A DNA stretch of 64,000 nt from Gp6-AA40 sp036802945 (lineage in GTDB: Bacteria; Acidobacteriota; Vicinamibacteria; Vicinamibacterales; UBA2999), in contig DAIRVG010000008.1 of the NCBI GenBank assembly GCA_036802945.1, forward strand, positions 1 through 64,000, given 5' to 3'. Under the pieces are notes generated by a model that saw only the letters and a list, made by a program, of their open reading frames with translations, had not been told where the DNA came from and made no database searches. Both the position numbers and the translations under genes were made by a program. This document shows positions 1 to 8,356 of this stretch, in pieces. How positions within the stretch are numbered: position 1 is the stretch's first letter; every line of letters begins with the position of its first letter.

Positions 1-405
1 GCCGTTGGCGTCATCATTGGCGCCGCGTTCGGAAAGATCGTCACGTCGCTCGTTGAAGGGATCATCATGCCGCCCATCGGCCTGCTCCTCGGGCGGATCG
101 ACTTCTCCAGTCTGTTCTACGCGCTCGATGCCACGAAAGGCCTGCCCGTTTCGCTGACCGACGCGAAGGAGAAGGGCATTCCAGTCATCGCCTACGGACA
201 GTTCATCAACGACGTCATCGGCTTCTTGATCATTGCCTTCGTTGTGTTCCTGATGGTGAAGCAGGTGAATCGGATCAAGAGCGGAATCGTCGAGCCGAAG
301 CCGGCGGCGGCTCCCGCGACGAAGGAATGCCCGTACTGCGCGTCGACGATCTCGATCAAGGCCACGCGCTGCCCGAACTGCACGTCAAGCCTTGGCGGCC
401 CGTAA
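1..405 (+). CDS. mscL: MscL large-conductance mechanosensitive channel, 5'-truncated, with zinc-ribbon tail
   Basis: The frame is open from base 1, so the start codon lies before the window. MscL forms a homopentameric inner-membrane pore that opens when membrane tension rises in hypo-osmotic shock. The visible part starts inside TM1 (AVGVIIGAAFGK followed by IVTSLVEG), then MPPIGLLLG, a periplasmic loop, and a second hydrophobic helix (DVIGFLIIAFVVFLMV). After a short proline/alanine linker the protein ends with two CxxC pairs (CPYC and CPNC, ten residues apart), which look like a zinc ribbon replacing the usual short charged tail. Family assignment is secure; the function of the ribbon is unknown. 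Confidence 0.93.
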   Translation, partial: AVGVIIGAAFGKIVTSLVEGIIMPPIGLLLGRIDFSSLFYALDATKGLPVSLTDAKEKGIPVIAYGQFINDVIGFLIIAFVVFLMVKQVNRIKSGIVEPKPAAAPATKECPYCASTISIKATRCPNCTSSLGGP

Positions 406-441
406 GGGCCGCCCTACAGTACGTAGGTCGGGGCGTGCGGC

Positions 442-485
442 GCGAACCCTTAGGGTTCGCGGGGCGAGCCTGGAAGGCTCGCCCC
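442..485. repeat. Two adjacent hairpins in a convergent spacer
   Basis: Bases 442-460 form an inverted repeat (GCGAACCCT, T/A centre, AGGGTTCGC) and 461-485 form a perfect 10-bp stem (GGGGCGAGCC, loop TGGAA, GGCTCGCCCC). They lie between the convergent mscL and methyltransferase genes. No U-tract follows, so they may act as REP-like elements or factor-dependent 3' ends rather than classical intrinsic terminators. Confidence 0.6.
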
Positions 486-557
486 GCATATTCTAGAGTC
501 GCGCGAAGGAGATCAAGGACGACATCGATCATCCGAACGCGACCGCACGCCGCTAGT

Positions 558-1325
558 TCACACTGAGGCGCCGGGCAACCAGATCGAGCGCACGGTCAGC
601 TCGCGATGGTTGAGCCCGGCCGCCTTGTCCAGCGTTCGCAGCAGCGGCGGCAGTTCGACCTCGAATCGCCATTCGTCTGCCCGTCCGCCGGCGCCCTCGG
701 CACGGCGCGCGGTGTCGCCCCACCAGGGCGCGACGCCGCGAGCAATGGGCTCCAGTATCAGGACACGAACGCCGCGCTCCGCAGCCGCGAACAGCTGATC
801 CTCGACGCGCGCGCGGACATCGGCAACGAGCTCGTTCAGCACGTACGCCGTGATTGCCGCACTTCCGGCCTTCATGATCGGCAACCGGCTGGCGTCCCCC
901 TGTCGGGCGGTTCCTCGGAGCCCGAGCGCGCGGTACGTCCACCGTGCTTCTTCCGACGCCCACGAATGACGATCGATCCCGTTGACGGAGGGCTGACCCG
1001 CGGCCGACAGTGCCCACGCAGCGCCGGCGGCGCCAGTGCCGCAGCCGATGTCCAGAATCGCCGACGGCGGCGGCTCGTGTCCTCCGACGGCTTGAACGAC
1101 CTGAGTCGTCGCGATGAAATGAAGCGGCGCGTAGAACAACGCGAACGCCGCACGCTTGCCGGCGCTCTCGAGCGGACTCCCCCGCGCGACGGTCTGGCGG
1201 CGCTCGACGTACGCCGACGAGAGCGCCCGAAGGGCGCGCGTCACCTCCGGGATCCGCAAATCAGCCAGGTGCCGCTGTTCCAATGCAGCGACCCAATGCT
1301 TAAATTGCGACAACTCCTCATCCAT
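558..1325 (-). CDS. Rsm22-like class I SAM-dependent methyltransferase
   Basis: A 255-residue protein. The N-terminal helical part (EVTRALRALSSAYVERR, then AAFALFYAPLHF) resembles the Rsm22 family, linked to small-subunit ribosome assembly. SAM-binding motif I is clear at about residues 90-97 (ILDIGCGTG), followed by an Asp-containing motif II (NGIDRHSW). The acceptor substrate cannot be read from the sequence. It is monocistronic here, divergent from the PA2779-like gene with only 39 bp between the start codons. The start ATG has no convincing Shine-Dalgarno, and a TATTCT hexamer lies 13 bp upstream, so the mRNA may be nearly leaderless. Methyltransferase fold is certain; the Rsm22 label is likely. 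Confidence 0.78.
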   Translation of the reverse strand: MDEELSQFKHWVAALEQRHLADLRIPEVTRALRALSSAYVERRQTVARGSPLESAGKRAAFALFYAPLHFIATTQVVQAVGGHEPPPSAILDIGCGTGAAGAAWALSAAGQPSVNGIDRHSWASEEARWTYRALGLRGTARQGDASRLPIMKAGSAAITAYVLNELVADVRARVEDQLFAAAERGVRVLILEPIARGVAPWWGDTARRAEGAGGRADEWRFEVELPPLLRTLDKAAGLNHRELTVRSIWLPGASV

Positions 1326-1337
1326 CGAAGCTTTGGC

Positions 1338-1344
1338 TAGAATA
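1338..1344. promoter_or_regulatory. Overlapping divergent -10 elements
   Basis: TAGAAT (1338-1343, plus strand) and TATTCT (1339-1344, minus strand) overlap in the 39-bp spacer of a divergent gene pair. No good -35 boxes are visible; they would lie inside the opposite coding sequence. Position and hexamer match are the only support. Confidence 0.3.
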
Positions 1345-1364
1345 CCGGTTCAGGAGGATCGCCG

Positions 1365-1757
1365 ATGCGATCGATATGTTCGGGTGTGGCAGTTCTGTTG
1401 TGTGTCCTGGTCGCCGTTCCAAATAGCTATGCGCAATCCCAGCACGTCGCGTCGCAGGCGGCACTCGACGCGGCCGTGCAGCAGCAGGTCAGGGCAGTGG
1501 ACCGAGACCGCGAAACGGTCCGTCTGTTCCTGCAGCGCGACGACGTCAAGGCTGTGGCGGGAAACGCAGGCCTGGACGTCGGCCGCGCCGAAACCGCCGT
1601 GGCCGCCATGAGCCCGTCTGAGCTTGCGTCGCTCGCCGAGCAGGCACGCCAGGCCGACGAGAGCCTGGCGGGCGGCCAGTCGAGTGTCACGATCTCGACG
1701 ACGATGATCATCATCGGCTTGCTGGTTCTGGTCGTGCTCATCCTCGCCTTGAAGTAG
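1365..1757 (+). CDS. PA2779-family small membrane-anchored exported protein
   Basis: A 130-residue protein with an N-terminal signal peptide (about residues 1-24, ending SYAQ), a central helical and charged region (AVDRDRETVRLFLQRDDVKAV, in two overlapping parts) and a C-terminal transmembrane helix (MIIIGLLVLVVLILALK) that ends the chain. This is the layout of the PA2779 family, whose members normally sit next to a PA2778-type cysteine peptidase; here that peptidase domain starts 5 bp downstream. The start ATG has an AGGAGG Shine-Dalgarno at 1352-1357. A substrate or adaptor role for the downstream protein is a reasonable inference; no biochemical function is established. Confidence 0.75.
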   Translation: MRSICSGVAVLLCVLVAVPNSYAQSQHVASQAALDAAVQQQVRAVDRDRETVRLFLQRDDVKAVAGNAGLDVGRAETAVAAMSPSELASLAEQARQADESLAGGQSSVTISTTMIIIGLLVLVVLILALK

Positions 1758-1762
1758 TTCCG

Positions 1763-3793
1763 ATGCGCGAGCTGCGAGCGACCGCCCTGCTCGCGCTCGC
1801 GCTCTCTGGCATTCCTGCTGCCACCGACGGCGAACCACTCACCATTCTCGACGTGCCGTTCATCGCGCAGTCGGAGCTGCTGTGCGGGGGGGCGGCGGCG
1901 GCCATGGTGATGCGGTACTGGGGCGAGCGCGGGATTGACGCCGAGACGTTCACCTCGCTCGTCGACCGAAAGGCGGGCGGCATCCGCGCCGGCGCACTCG
2001 CGTCGGATATCCGAGCTCGCCAGTGGCAGGCCGTCGACGCAGCGGGAACCGCAGAGACCCTTTCGCGGGAACTCCAACGGAAACGACCGGTAATCGTGCT
2101 GCTCGAGGAACGGCGCGGGACCTTCCACTACGTCGTGGTGGTCGCTCGCAGTGCCGACGGTGTCGTGTTCCACGATCCAGCGCGCGCGCCGTTTCGCGTT
2201 GCGAGCGCCGCGGAATTCGATCGGCGCTGGTCCGCCTCGGGACACTGGATGCTTGTTGTCACGCCCGCAACACCAGATCTGCAACAGCTGTCCGATTCGC
2301 CTCCCGCAGATCTTGTCGTCGATCCTGCCCTCAGCGCAGGTGGCGATGCGGCGGCATGCGATCAGCTCGTTGCCGACGGCGTTCGTCAGGCGCAGGCCGA
2401 GGATCTGGCGTCGGCGGAACGGACGTTCGCTTCCGCGATGACGTGTCCGGGTGCCGCCCCTTTCCGCGAGCTCGCAGGGCTCCGCGTCCTTCAACGCCGT
2501 TGGCCCGAAGCCACGGATCTCGCGGCTGCCGCGGTCAAGCGTGACCCGTCCGACGCCTACTCCTGGAGGCTCCTCGCGACGGCTCGCTTCGTCAGCGACG
2601 ATCGGTTGAATGCGCTTGACGCGTGGAATCGCGTCGGTGAGCCCCGCATCGACTTAATCCGCCTCGATGGTCTGACCCGCACGCGCTTCGCCGTCGTTCA
2701 GCGCCTCATCGGGTTGCGTGCGGACGATGTCCTGAACCGTGACAGGCTCCTGCGGGCTCGCCGTCGTCTGGGCGAACTGCCGTCGGCGGGAGGCGTCGCG
2801 CTCGATTTCCAACCGGTCCCTTCAGGTCTTGCCGAAGTGCGCGGAGTCGTCGCCGAGCGGCCACTCTTTCCGCACGGTCCCTTCGATTTCGGCGTGCTGT
2901 CGCTGGCCACGATCGTCACACGGCAATTCAGTGCGTCGTTGTCGTCGCCGACCGGCGGGGGTGAGCGTCTGTCGGTCGACTGGCGCTTCTGGCCTCATCG
3001 TCCGCTCTATCAGCTTTCGTTCGCTGCTCCGGCGTCGTGGGGAGGTATGTGGGCGGTCACCGCATCGAGGGAGCGACAGCCGTTCACCGCGGCTTTCGCT
3101 TCGTCCCTTCACGATTCTGCGCAGCTCGATATCGCGGATTGGATGACCGGCGCGGCACGCTGGGAGCTCGGCGCCGGCGCGGATCGGTGGAACCCTGGCG
3201 CGCCGAAGCCGCCAGGCGAAGGCGGCGATTCACGAACATTCGCCACCGTGAGCGCCGGCATTCGCCTGATTACCACAGGCGGGCGCGTTGACGCCCGCAT
3301 CCGGATGCGCTCGTGGCTCAGCGCCGGCGAATCCTTTCAAAGCGGCCAGGCACTGGTCACCGCGCGGTCATCGTCGCAGGCGATCGGCACTGTCGTCGTG
3401 GGTGCCGGCGGGGTAGGTGCCGTGACGGCGTCTGCTCCAGGCGACCTGTGGTTTGCCGGCGACACGGGTCGTGCGCGCCCCCTCCTGCTGCGGGCACACC
3501 CGATTCTTTCGGAAGGTGCACGCTTTCGCACAGAGCGCCTCGGCCGGCTCCTTGGCAACGGCTCGCTGGAACTCCAACAATGGTGGAAAGTGGGACCGTT
3601 CCGCGTGGGAGGAGCGACGTTCGCTGACGTCGCCCGCACGGCGCGCCGCGTGTCGGGCGGCGCCGTTACAGACGTCGACGTTGGCGTCGGTTTCCGGGGT
3701 GCGTACCCAGGAAAGACGGCAGGACTCCGCATCGACGTGGCCAAAGGGCTCCGCGACGGTGGGACGGCTTTCTCGGTCGTCTACAGTCCCTGA
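1763..3793 (+). CDS. C39-like cysteine peptidase / TPR / POTRA / outer-membrane barrel fusion
   Basis: A 676-residue protein. After a signal peptide (1-23), residues 28-168 form a C39-like papain-fold domain with Q36, nucleophile C41 (LLCGG), H122 (FHYV) and D138 (HDP). Residues about 195-290 look like TPR helices. Residues about 300-366 resemble a POTRA domain (RLIGL, LLRARRRLGELP, VRGVVAERP). From about 375 to the end the chain is beta-rich with alternating aromatic and small residues, and its end (RIDVAKGLRDG, FSVVYSP) looks like the last strands of an Omp85-type barrel. PA2778-type peptidases are usually only about half this length, so the barrel is an extra domain. The gene is probably co-transcribed with the PA2779-like gene. 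Domains 1 and 2 are likely; POTRA and barrel are inferred by eye. Confidence 0.7.
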   Translation: MRELRATALLALALSGIPAATDGEPLTILDVPFIAQSELLCGGAAAAMVMRYWGERGIDAETFTSLVDRKAGGIRAGALASDIRARQWQAVDAAGTAETLSRELQRKRPVIVLLEERRGTFHYVVVVARSADGVVFHDPARAPFRVASAAEFDRRWSASGHWMLVVTPATPDLQQLSDSPPADLVVDPALSAGGDAAACDQLVADGVRQAQAEDLASAERTFASAMTCPGAAPFRELAGLRVLQRRWPEATDLAAAAVKRDPSDAYSWRLLATARFVSDDRLNALDAWNRVGEPRIDLIRLDGLTRTRFAVVQRLIGLRADDVLNRDRLLRARRRLGELPSAGGVALDFQPVPSGLAEVRGVVAERPLFPHGPFDFGVLSLATIVTRQFSASLSSPTGGGERLSVDWRFWPHRPLYQLSFAAPASWGGMWAVTASRERQPFTAAFASSLHDSAQLDIADWMTGAARWELGAGADRWNPGAPKPPGEGGDSRTFATVSAGIRLITTGGRVDARIRMRSWLSAGESFQSGQALVTARSSSQAIGTVVVGAGGVGAVTASAPGDLWFAGDTGRARPLLLRAHPILSEGARFRTERLGRLLGNGSLELQQWWKVGPFRVGGATFADVARTARRVSGGAVTDVDVGVGFRGAYPGKTAGLRIDVAKGLRDGGTAFSVVYSP

Positions 3794-3908
3794 AATTTCC
3801 CGGTGGTCAGTTTTTCGCAAACCGACGCATATCTGCAGACCAGTGGTCTTGGAACCGCCTCAGCCATGGTAGAGTTACGGCCCTCCAGAGCCGAGATCCA
3901 ACTCAGGG

Positions 3909-6890
3909 GTGTCCATGTCCAGGTGCGCGGCGGTATTCGTGTGTCTCGCGACCTTGTTTGCCGCGGCGTCAGCCGACGCCCAATATTTCGGGCGCAACAA
4001 GGTCCAGAACGGGAACCTCGAATTCCGCACGCTACGCACCGATCACTTCGACATTTACTACTACCCGGAAGAGGAGCAGGCGACGAGGCAGGCCGCGCGC
4101 ATGGCGGAGCGCTGGTATGCGCGGTACTCCACACTGCTTGATAACTCGTTCACCCACCGGCAGGTAATCGTTCTCTATGCCAGTCACCCGGATTTCTCGC
4201 GAACCAATGTAAGTGCCGGGGCACCGGGTGAGGGCACCGGCGGCTTCACCGAGCGCCTCAAGTCGCGCATTGTCATGCCGTTTGCCGCCGGCCTTGGCGA
4301 AACGGATCACGTCCTCGGTCACGAGATTGCCCACGCTTTCCAGATTGATATCGCGAAAGGATCGCGCCAGAGCGCGTTCGATCTTCCCGGCTGGTTCATC
4401 GAAGGGATGGCCGAGTATCTGTCGCTCGGTCCGTCGAACGCATTCACGACGATGTGGCTGCGCGACGCGGCGATTCACCGTCGGCTGCCGACCCTCGAGC
4501 AGCTGGACGATCCCCGGTACTTTCCCTACCGTTACGGTCACGCGCTCTGGTCGTATCTCGGCGATCGGTTTGGCGATGCGATCGTCGGGAAGATCCTGCG
4601 ATCGAAGGCGCGCGGGGTGCTGCCGCGCCTCGAGGAAGCCACCGGACTGACCCGCGACGAGCTGACGCGCGACTGGCACAAGTCGATTTCCGCGACAACC
4701 CACGACACTGACGTCGTCGTGAGCCCGCGCGCGATCGTCACGTCCGTCGACGGCAGCCGGATCCACGTTTCGCCGGCCATCAGCCCCGACGGCCGTCAGC
4801 TCATGTTCGTGTCGGAACGCGATCGATTGGCGCTCGATCTGTTCATGGCCGATGCCGTCTCTGGCACTGTCCTGAGGAAAGTGATCAGCACTGCCTCCGA
4901 TCTGCACTTCGACAGCCTGCAGTACATCCAGTCCGCGGGTGAATGGGACCCGTCGGGCTGCCATTTCGTCGTAGCGGCGCTCGTTGATGGTGTGCCGGCA
5001 TTGACGATTATCGACACCGCGGGCGATACGCGCCGGAACGAGATCCGCTTTAAGGAGCTTGGAGAGATTTACAACCCCAGCTGGTCTCCGGATGGCAAGC
5101 AGATCGTCTTCTCGGCGCTGAAGGGCGGCTTGTCCGATCTTTTTGTGTATTCACTCGCCAACGGGATCCTCGAGCAAATTACCGACGATGCGTTTGCGGA
5201 TCTGCACCCGTCGTGGTCACCGGACGGGAACACGATCGCGTTCACATCGGACCGGTTCACGACGTCGTTGGAGGATCTGCGATTCGGTCCGCCGCGAATC
5301 GCGCTGCTCGATATCGCCACGAAGATCATTCGTCCGTTGACCGCTATATCGGATAGCGGGAAACAGATCAGTCCGCAGTGGGCGCCCGATCGGAAGGCGA
5401 TGTACTACGTTGCCGACGCCGATGGGATCAGCAACATCTTCCGAGTTGATCTCGCCTCGGGCGAGACTCGGCAGGTGACCGCGGTCACCGGCGGCGTCAC
5501 CGGCATCACGGCGATGAGCCCCTCGCTGGCCGTCGCGTCGGCGAGCGGCAAGCTCGCGTTCAGCGCCTACCGCAATGGGCGGTACGAAATCCAGACGCTC
5601 GAGCAGGCCAGCGCGGAGTCGGCACCGATCGTCAGCGCCGGCGTGGGGCCGACGCCGCTGCCGGCGGGATCGCCCGGCACGTTGGCGCAGCTCCTATCCG
5701 ACTCGCATGTCGGCCTGCCAGCTGACAGCTCGTTCCGGTCAGCCAAGTACGACGACCGGCTGCGCGTCGAGTCGCTCTCCGATCCCTACGTGGGTGCCGC
5801 GGTCGGAGGTGGCGGCCTGGTCGGGGGCGTGCTTCGCGCGAGTTTCGGGATCGCGTTCGGGGACATGCTCCGCGATCGGCAGCTGCTGACCATGTTGCGC
5901 GTGGGAACTAACAAGGACGATTTCGCCGCACAGGTGGCGTACATCAATCAGAAGGGACAGCTGAACTGGGGATTCGTGGGAGGCTTCGTTCCTGCCCGTT
6001 TCATGGGAGCCCGCCGGGCGATAGAACGCAGCGGCGAGATGGTGACGCAGGAGTACGGCAATCTGCGTTACCAGCACCAGTTCGCCAGTCTTACCGCCCG
6101 CTACAACGTGAACCGAACCAGCCGGTTCGAGTTCCGCGGTGGCGTGCGCCGCACAGGCTATGGATGGCAGACCCTCACGCGTGTCACGAACATCGCGGCG
6201 AGGAAGGTCGTCAGCAGCGTGACGCAGGACGCCCCCGCGGGTGCGCCCATCTATCTCAGTGAGATGCAGGCCGCGTACGTGCGTGACACGGCGGTCATGG
6301 GGCCGACAAGCCCGATCCTTGGCCAACGGCTACGCTTCGACATCGAGCCGGCGGTCGGTGGGCTGCTGTTCGCCGATGTTCGCCTGGACGCGCGGCGCTA
6401 CTTCATGCCGGTGCGCCCCGTCACGTTTGCCGCGCGGGTGCAGCACACCGGCAGATACGGACCTGACGCCGCCGACGGACGCCTGACGCCGCTGCTGCTG
6501 GGACTTCAAACCCTGGTTCGCGGATACGACATCACGACTTTTGCGGCGGCGGAGTGCGGTCAGACGGCGACGAGCTGCTCGATCCTCGACGAGATTACCG
6601 GTAATCGCTTTGCCGTGCTGAACCTGGAACTGCGCGCCCCGCTGCTTGGTCTGCTGACGGGAAACCTCGACTACGGCCGGGTCCCGATTGAAGCGGTGAT
6701 GTTCGCGGACGGCGCCCTCCTGTGGACGCCGCATTCGAACGCACCGCTCGAACGCGACACATTCCGCAGTGTCGGGGCGGGGGTCCGCGCGAATCTCGGC
6801 GGTTTCGTGATGGAAGTCACCGGTGTACGGCCATTCGACAAGCCGCGTAACGGGTGGACGGTCAGTTTACTGATCCGACCGGGATTCTAG
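3909..6890 (+). CDS. Peptidase-MA / PD40 beta-propeller / Omp85-like barrel protein
   Basis: A 993-residue exported protein (signal peptide 1-24, ending ADAQ). Residues about 40-220 are a peptidase-MA (gluzincin-like) zinc metalloprotease domain with H138-E139 and H142 (HEIAH) and the downstream WFIEGMAEY at 162-170, whose E165 is the expected third ligand. Residues about 250-560 carry TolB-like PD40 blades (PSWSPDGKQIVFSA, PSWSPDGNTIAFTS). Residues about 580-993 form a beta-barrel with VRGY at 870-873, the conserved loop motif of Omp85 proteins, followed by LNLELRAPL and FADGA strands. The start is GTG 3909 or ATG 3915. An outer-membrane protein with a periplasmic protease domain is the best reading; the substrate is unknown. 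Confidence 0.8.
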   Translation: MSMSRCAAVFVCLATLFAAASADAQYFGRNKVQNGNLEFRTLRTDHFDIYYYPEEEQATRQAARMAERWYARYSTLLDNSFTHRQVIVLYASHPDFSRTNVSAGAPGEGTGGFTERLKSRIVMPFAAGLGETDHVLGHEIAHAFQIDIAKGSRQSAFDLPGWFIEGMAEYLSLGPSNAFTTMWLRDAAIHRRLPTLEQLDDPRYFPYRYGHALWSYLGDRFGDAIVGKILRSKARGVLPRLEEATGLTRDELTRDWHKSISATTHDTDVVVSPRAIVTSVDGSRIHVSPAISPDGRQLMFVSERDRLALDLFMADAVSGTVLRKVISTASDLHFDSLQYIQSAGEWDPSGCHFVVAALVDGVPALTIIDTAGDTRRNEIRFKELGEIYNPSWSPDGKQIVFSALKGGLSDLFVYSLANGILEQITDDAFADLHPSWSPDGNTIAFTSDRFTTSLEDLRFGPPRIALLDIATKIIRPLTAISDSGKQISPQWAPDRKAMYYVADADGISNIFRVDLASGETRQVTAVTGGVTGITAMSPSLAVASASGKLAFSAYRNGRYEIQTLEQASAESAPIVSAGVGPTPLPAGSPGTLAQLLSDSHVGLPADSSFRSAKYDDRLRVESLSDPYVGAAVGGGGLVGGVLRASFGIAFGDMLRDRQLLTMLRVGTNKDDFAAQVAYINQKGQLNWGFVGGFVPARFMGARRAIERSGEMVTQEYGNLRYQHQFASLTARYNVNRTSRFEFRGGVRRTGYGWQTLTRVTNIAARKVVSSVTQDAPAGAPIYLSEMQAAYVRDTAVMGPTSPILGQRLRFDIEPAVGGLLFADVRLDARRYFMPVRPVTFAARVQHTGRYGPDAADGRLTPLLLGLQTLVRGYDITTFAAAECGQTATSCSILDEITGNRFAVLNLELRAPLLGLLTGNLDYGRVPIEAVMFADGALLWTPHSNAPLERDTFRSVGAGVRANLGGFVMEVTGVRPFDKPRNGWTVSLLIRPGF

Positions 6891-6953
6891 AATGCTGAAT
6901 GTCGAATGGCGAACGCTGAATGGAATTCAGCATTCGACATTCGCCACTCGTCA
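6891..6953. repeat. Degenerate CTGAATG/GTCGAATG tandem repeat folding as a hairpin
   Basis: The spacer between two convergent genes consists of short near-repeats (GCTGAATG, GTCGAATG, GCTGAATG) followed by their inverted copies (TTCAGCATTCGACATTCGCC). It can form a long imperfect hairpin centred near 6922 and runs exactly from one stop codon (TAG 6888-6890) into the other (TGA complement 6951-6953). It probably serves both genes as a 3' end. Confidence 0.65.
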
Positions 6954-7778
6954 CTTCGCTTCCTCACATGGCGGGCCGCTCAACGTGGCAAGCAGGATCA
7001 GCGGCCGATTTCCACGGCGAACGATGCTGTGGCTGGTGTTGCGTGGCAGTGATATGTACGTGCCTGCGGCCAGTCCTGAGTCCTTGCCGTTGAGACGCAC
7101 CGCTCCCTGACCCGCGACAACGTAATAATCGGTTTCGGCGCTGTCGTACAGCCGCTCCGGCTGATCCTGATTCAACAACACCAGCGTGGTCCGCGTGTTC
7201 CCGCTGCACGCGACGAGCGTTTCCCTCCGCGCCTGGTTCCCGGCGCTTAGTTGCCTCTCGGCGAGATCCACGATCGACAGTACTTGCGGCATGCCCCGCG
7301 GCCCGACAATCGGCGCGGCGGCCGCTGGCTGCACGGGCTGCGGCGCGGGCGCCGGTGGCGGCGGCGGCGCCGGATTCAACGTGACGTCGATTACCGTGGG
7401 CAGACCGGCGCGGACGATGACCTCGCGTTCGAACGGCGTCACCTTGTCACCGCCAAACCGGGCGCGATAGGTGCCCGGCTGCATGCCGACGAAGTTCACC
7501 TGGCCGCTCCCATCGGTCTCGCCATTCCGATCCGATGTGCCCTGGATGTCGACCTGCACTCCGGGAAGTGGCATGCCGCGCCCGTTGGTGACAGTGATCG
7601 CGATGCCCGTGCGCGATACCGGAGCCGGAGCCGGCGCGCGACGTGGTGCCGTTGCGGGTGCAGCCGGCGCAGGTGCCGGCTGCGTTTGGGTCGGGCGCGG
7701 CGCCGCCGGCGCAGGAGTTTGTCCGAACGACGTGCCGCATATCAAGAGTGACAAGCTCAGCCAGAACAGCGTACGCAT
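6951..7778 (-). CDS. Exported protein with carboxypeptidase-regulatory-like and cupin domains
   Basis: A 275-residue protein: signal peptide (1-19, ending SFGQ), a Pro/Ala-rich linker to about residue 55, a CarboxypepD_reg/CNA-B-like beta-sandwich at about 58-133 (GMPLPGVQVDIQGT, GMQPGTYRARFGG), a second Pro-rich linker (139-155), and a C-terminal cupin fold at about 190-268 (YDSAETDYYVVAGQGAVRL; ISLPRNTSHSIVRRG). Of the usual metal-binding residues only one His is obvious in the second cupin motif, so metal binding is doubtful. It is convergent with the MA/Omp85 gene and in the same direction as the upstream HEAGH membrane protein, 9 bp apart, so probably co-transcribed. No specific function can be assigned. 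Confidence 0.72.
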   Translation of the reverse strand: MRTLFWLSLSLLICGTSFGQTPAPAAPRPTQTQPAPAPAAPATAPRRAPAPAPVSRTGIAITVTNGRGMPLPGVQVDIQGTSDRNGETDGSGQVNFVGMQPGTYRARFGGDKVTPFEREVIVRAGLPTVIDVTLNPAPPPPPAPAPQPVQPAAAAPIVGPRGMPQVLSIVDLAERQLSAGNQARRETLVACSGNTRTTLVLLNQDQPERLYDSAETDYYVVAGQGAVRLNGKDSGLAAGTYISLPRNTSHSIVRRGNRPLILLATLSGPPCEEAK

Positions 7779-7787
7779 ATTTGCATT

Positions 7788-8333
7788 CTATGCCTCGGCG
7801 AGTTCGCGTGACCACTGGCTGTGAAGACACCAGACCCCGGCAGCGAGCGCGCCGATCCTGACGACGCTTCCCGCGATGTGCGCGGCCATCCCGAGCGAGT
7901 GATCGAGATGCAGCCACCCGAGCATCTCGAGAATGGCCTCCCAGTCATGGCCCGTGACTTCGGCGCCAGTCTTTCCTCCGAGTAAGGGCAACTGGAGCGC
8001 TCGCGCGTCGGCAATATATGGTCCGAGATCGACCAGGTTCTCTCCCGCCCACCACAGGCATACCGTCATTGCAAACCAGTCCTCGCGCCGGATGAAGGCT
8101 ACGGCGCAGACGACGGGAATGATCACTTGAAAAAGCGACCCGCCAAGCACCGTCATGAACTCGCCCAGCGGTAAAAACACGATATGACCGGCCTCGTGGA
8201 ACGGCAGGTTTACCAGGTGAAGGAACGAGTCCATGACCGGTTCCGAGGCAAGCGGATGCGGGACGAGCCGGGCCGTCCACCACGCCAGGATCGCGAGCAG
8301 GCCCGCGCGTCCAATGGTCGTGGCGCCGGTCAC
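7788..8333 (-). CDS. Integral-membrane HEAGH (M50-like) putative metalloprotease
   Basis: A 181-residue protein with several hydrophobic helices and a HEAGH motif (H46, E47, H50), preceded by LVNLPF. The motif sits at the start of a membrane segment, as in site-2-protease-like and related M50 membrane peptidases. A canonical second motif (NxxPxxxLDG) is not seen, but DLGPYIADA at about 111-119 lies at a similar distance and could supply a ligand. It is divergent from thiC, with the TPP riboswitch promoter directly upstream. Membrane location is secure; catalytic activity is inferred from the HExxH-type motif only. Confidence 0.6.
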   Translation of the reverse strand: MTGATTIGRAGLLAILAWWTARLVPHPLASEPVMDSFLHLVNLPFHEAGHIVFLPLGEFMTVLGGSLFQVIIPVVCAVAFIRREDWFAMTVCLWWAGENLVDLGPYIADARALQLPLLGGKTGAEVTGHDWEAILEMLGWLHLDHSLGMAAHIAGSVVRIGALAAGVWCLHSQWSRELAEA

Positions 8334-8341
8334 TCGGGGAG

Positions 8342-8347
8342 TATAAT
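8342..8347 (+). promoter_or_regulatory. -10 element (TATAAT) for the thiC riboswitch transcript
   Basis: A perfect TATAAT lies about 10 bp before the first conserved base of the TPP aptamer, so the transcript would start almost at the aptamer. No clear TTGACA-like -35 is visible 16-18 bp upstream. Confidence 0.55.
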
Positions 8348-8356
8348 CAGCGCGGC

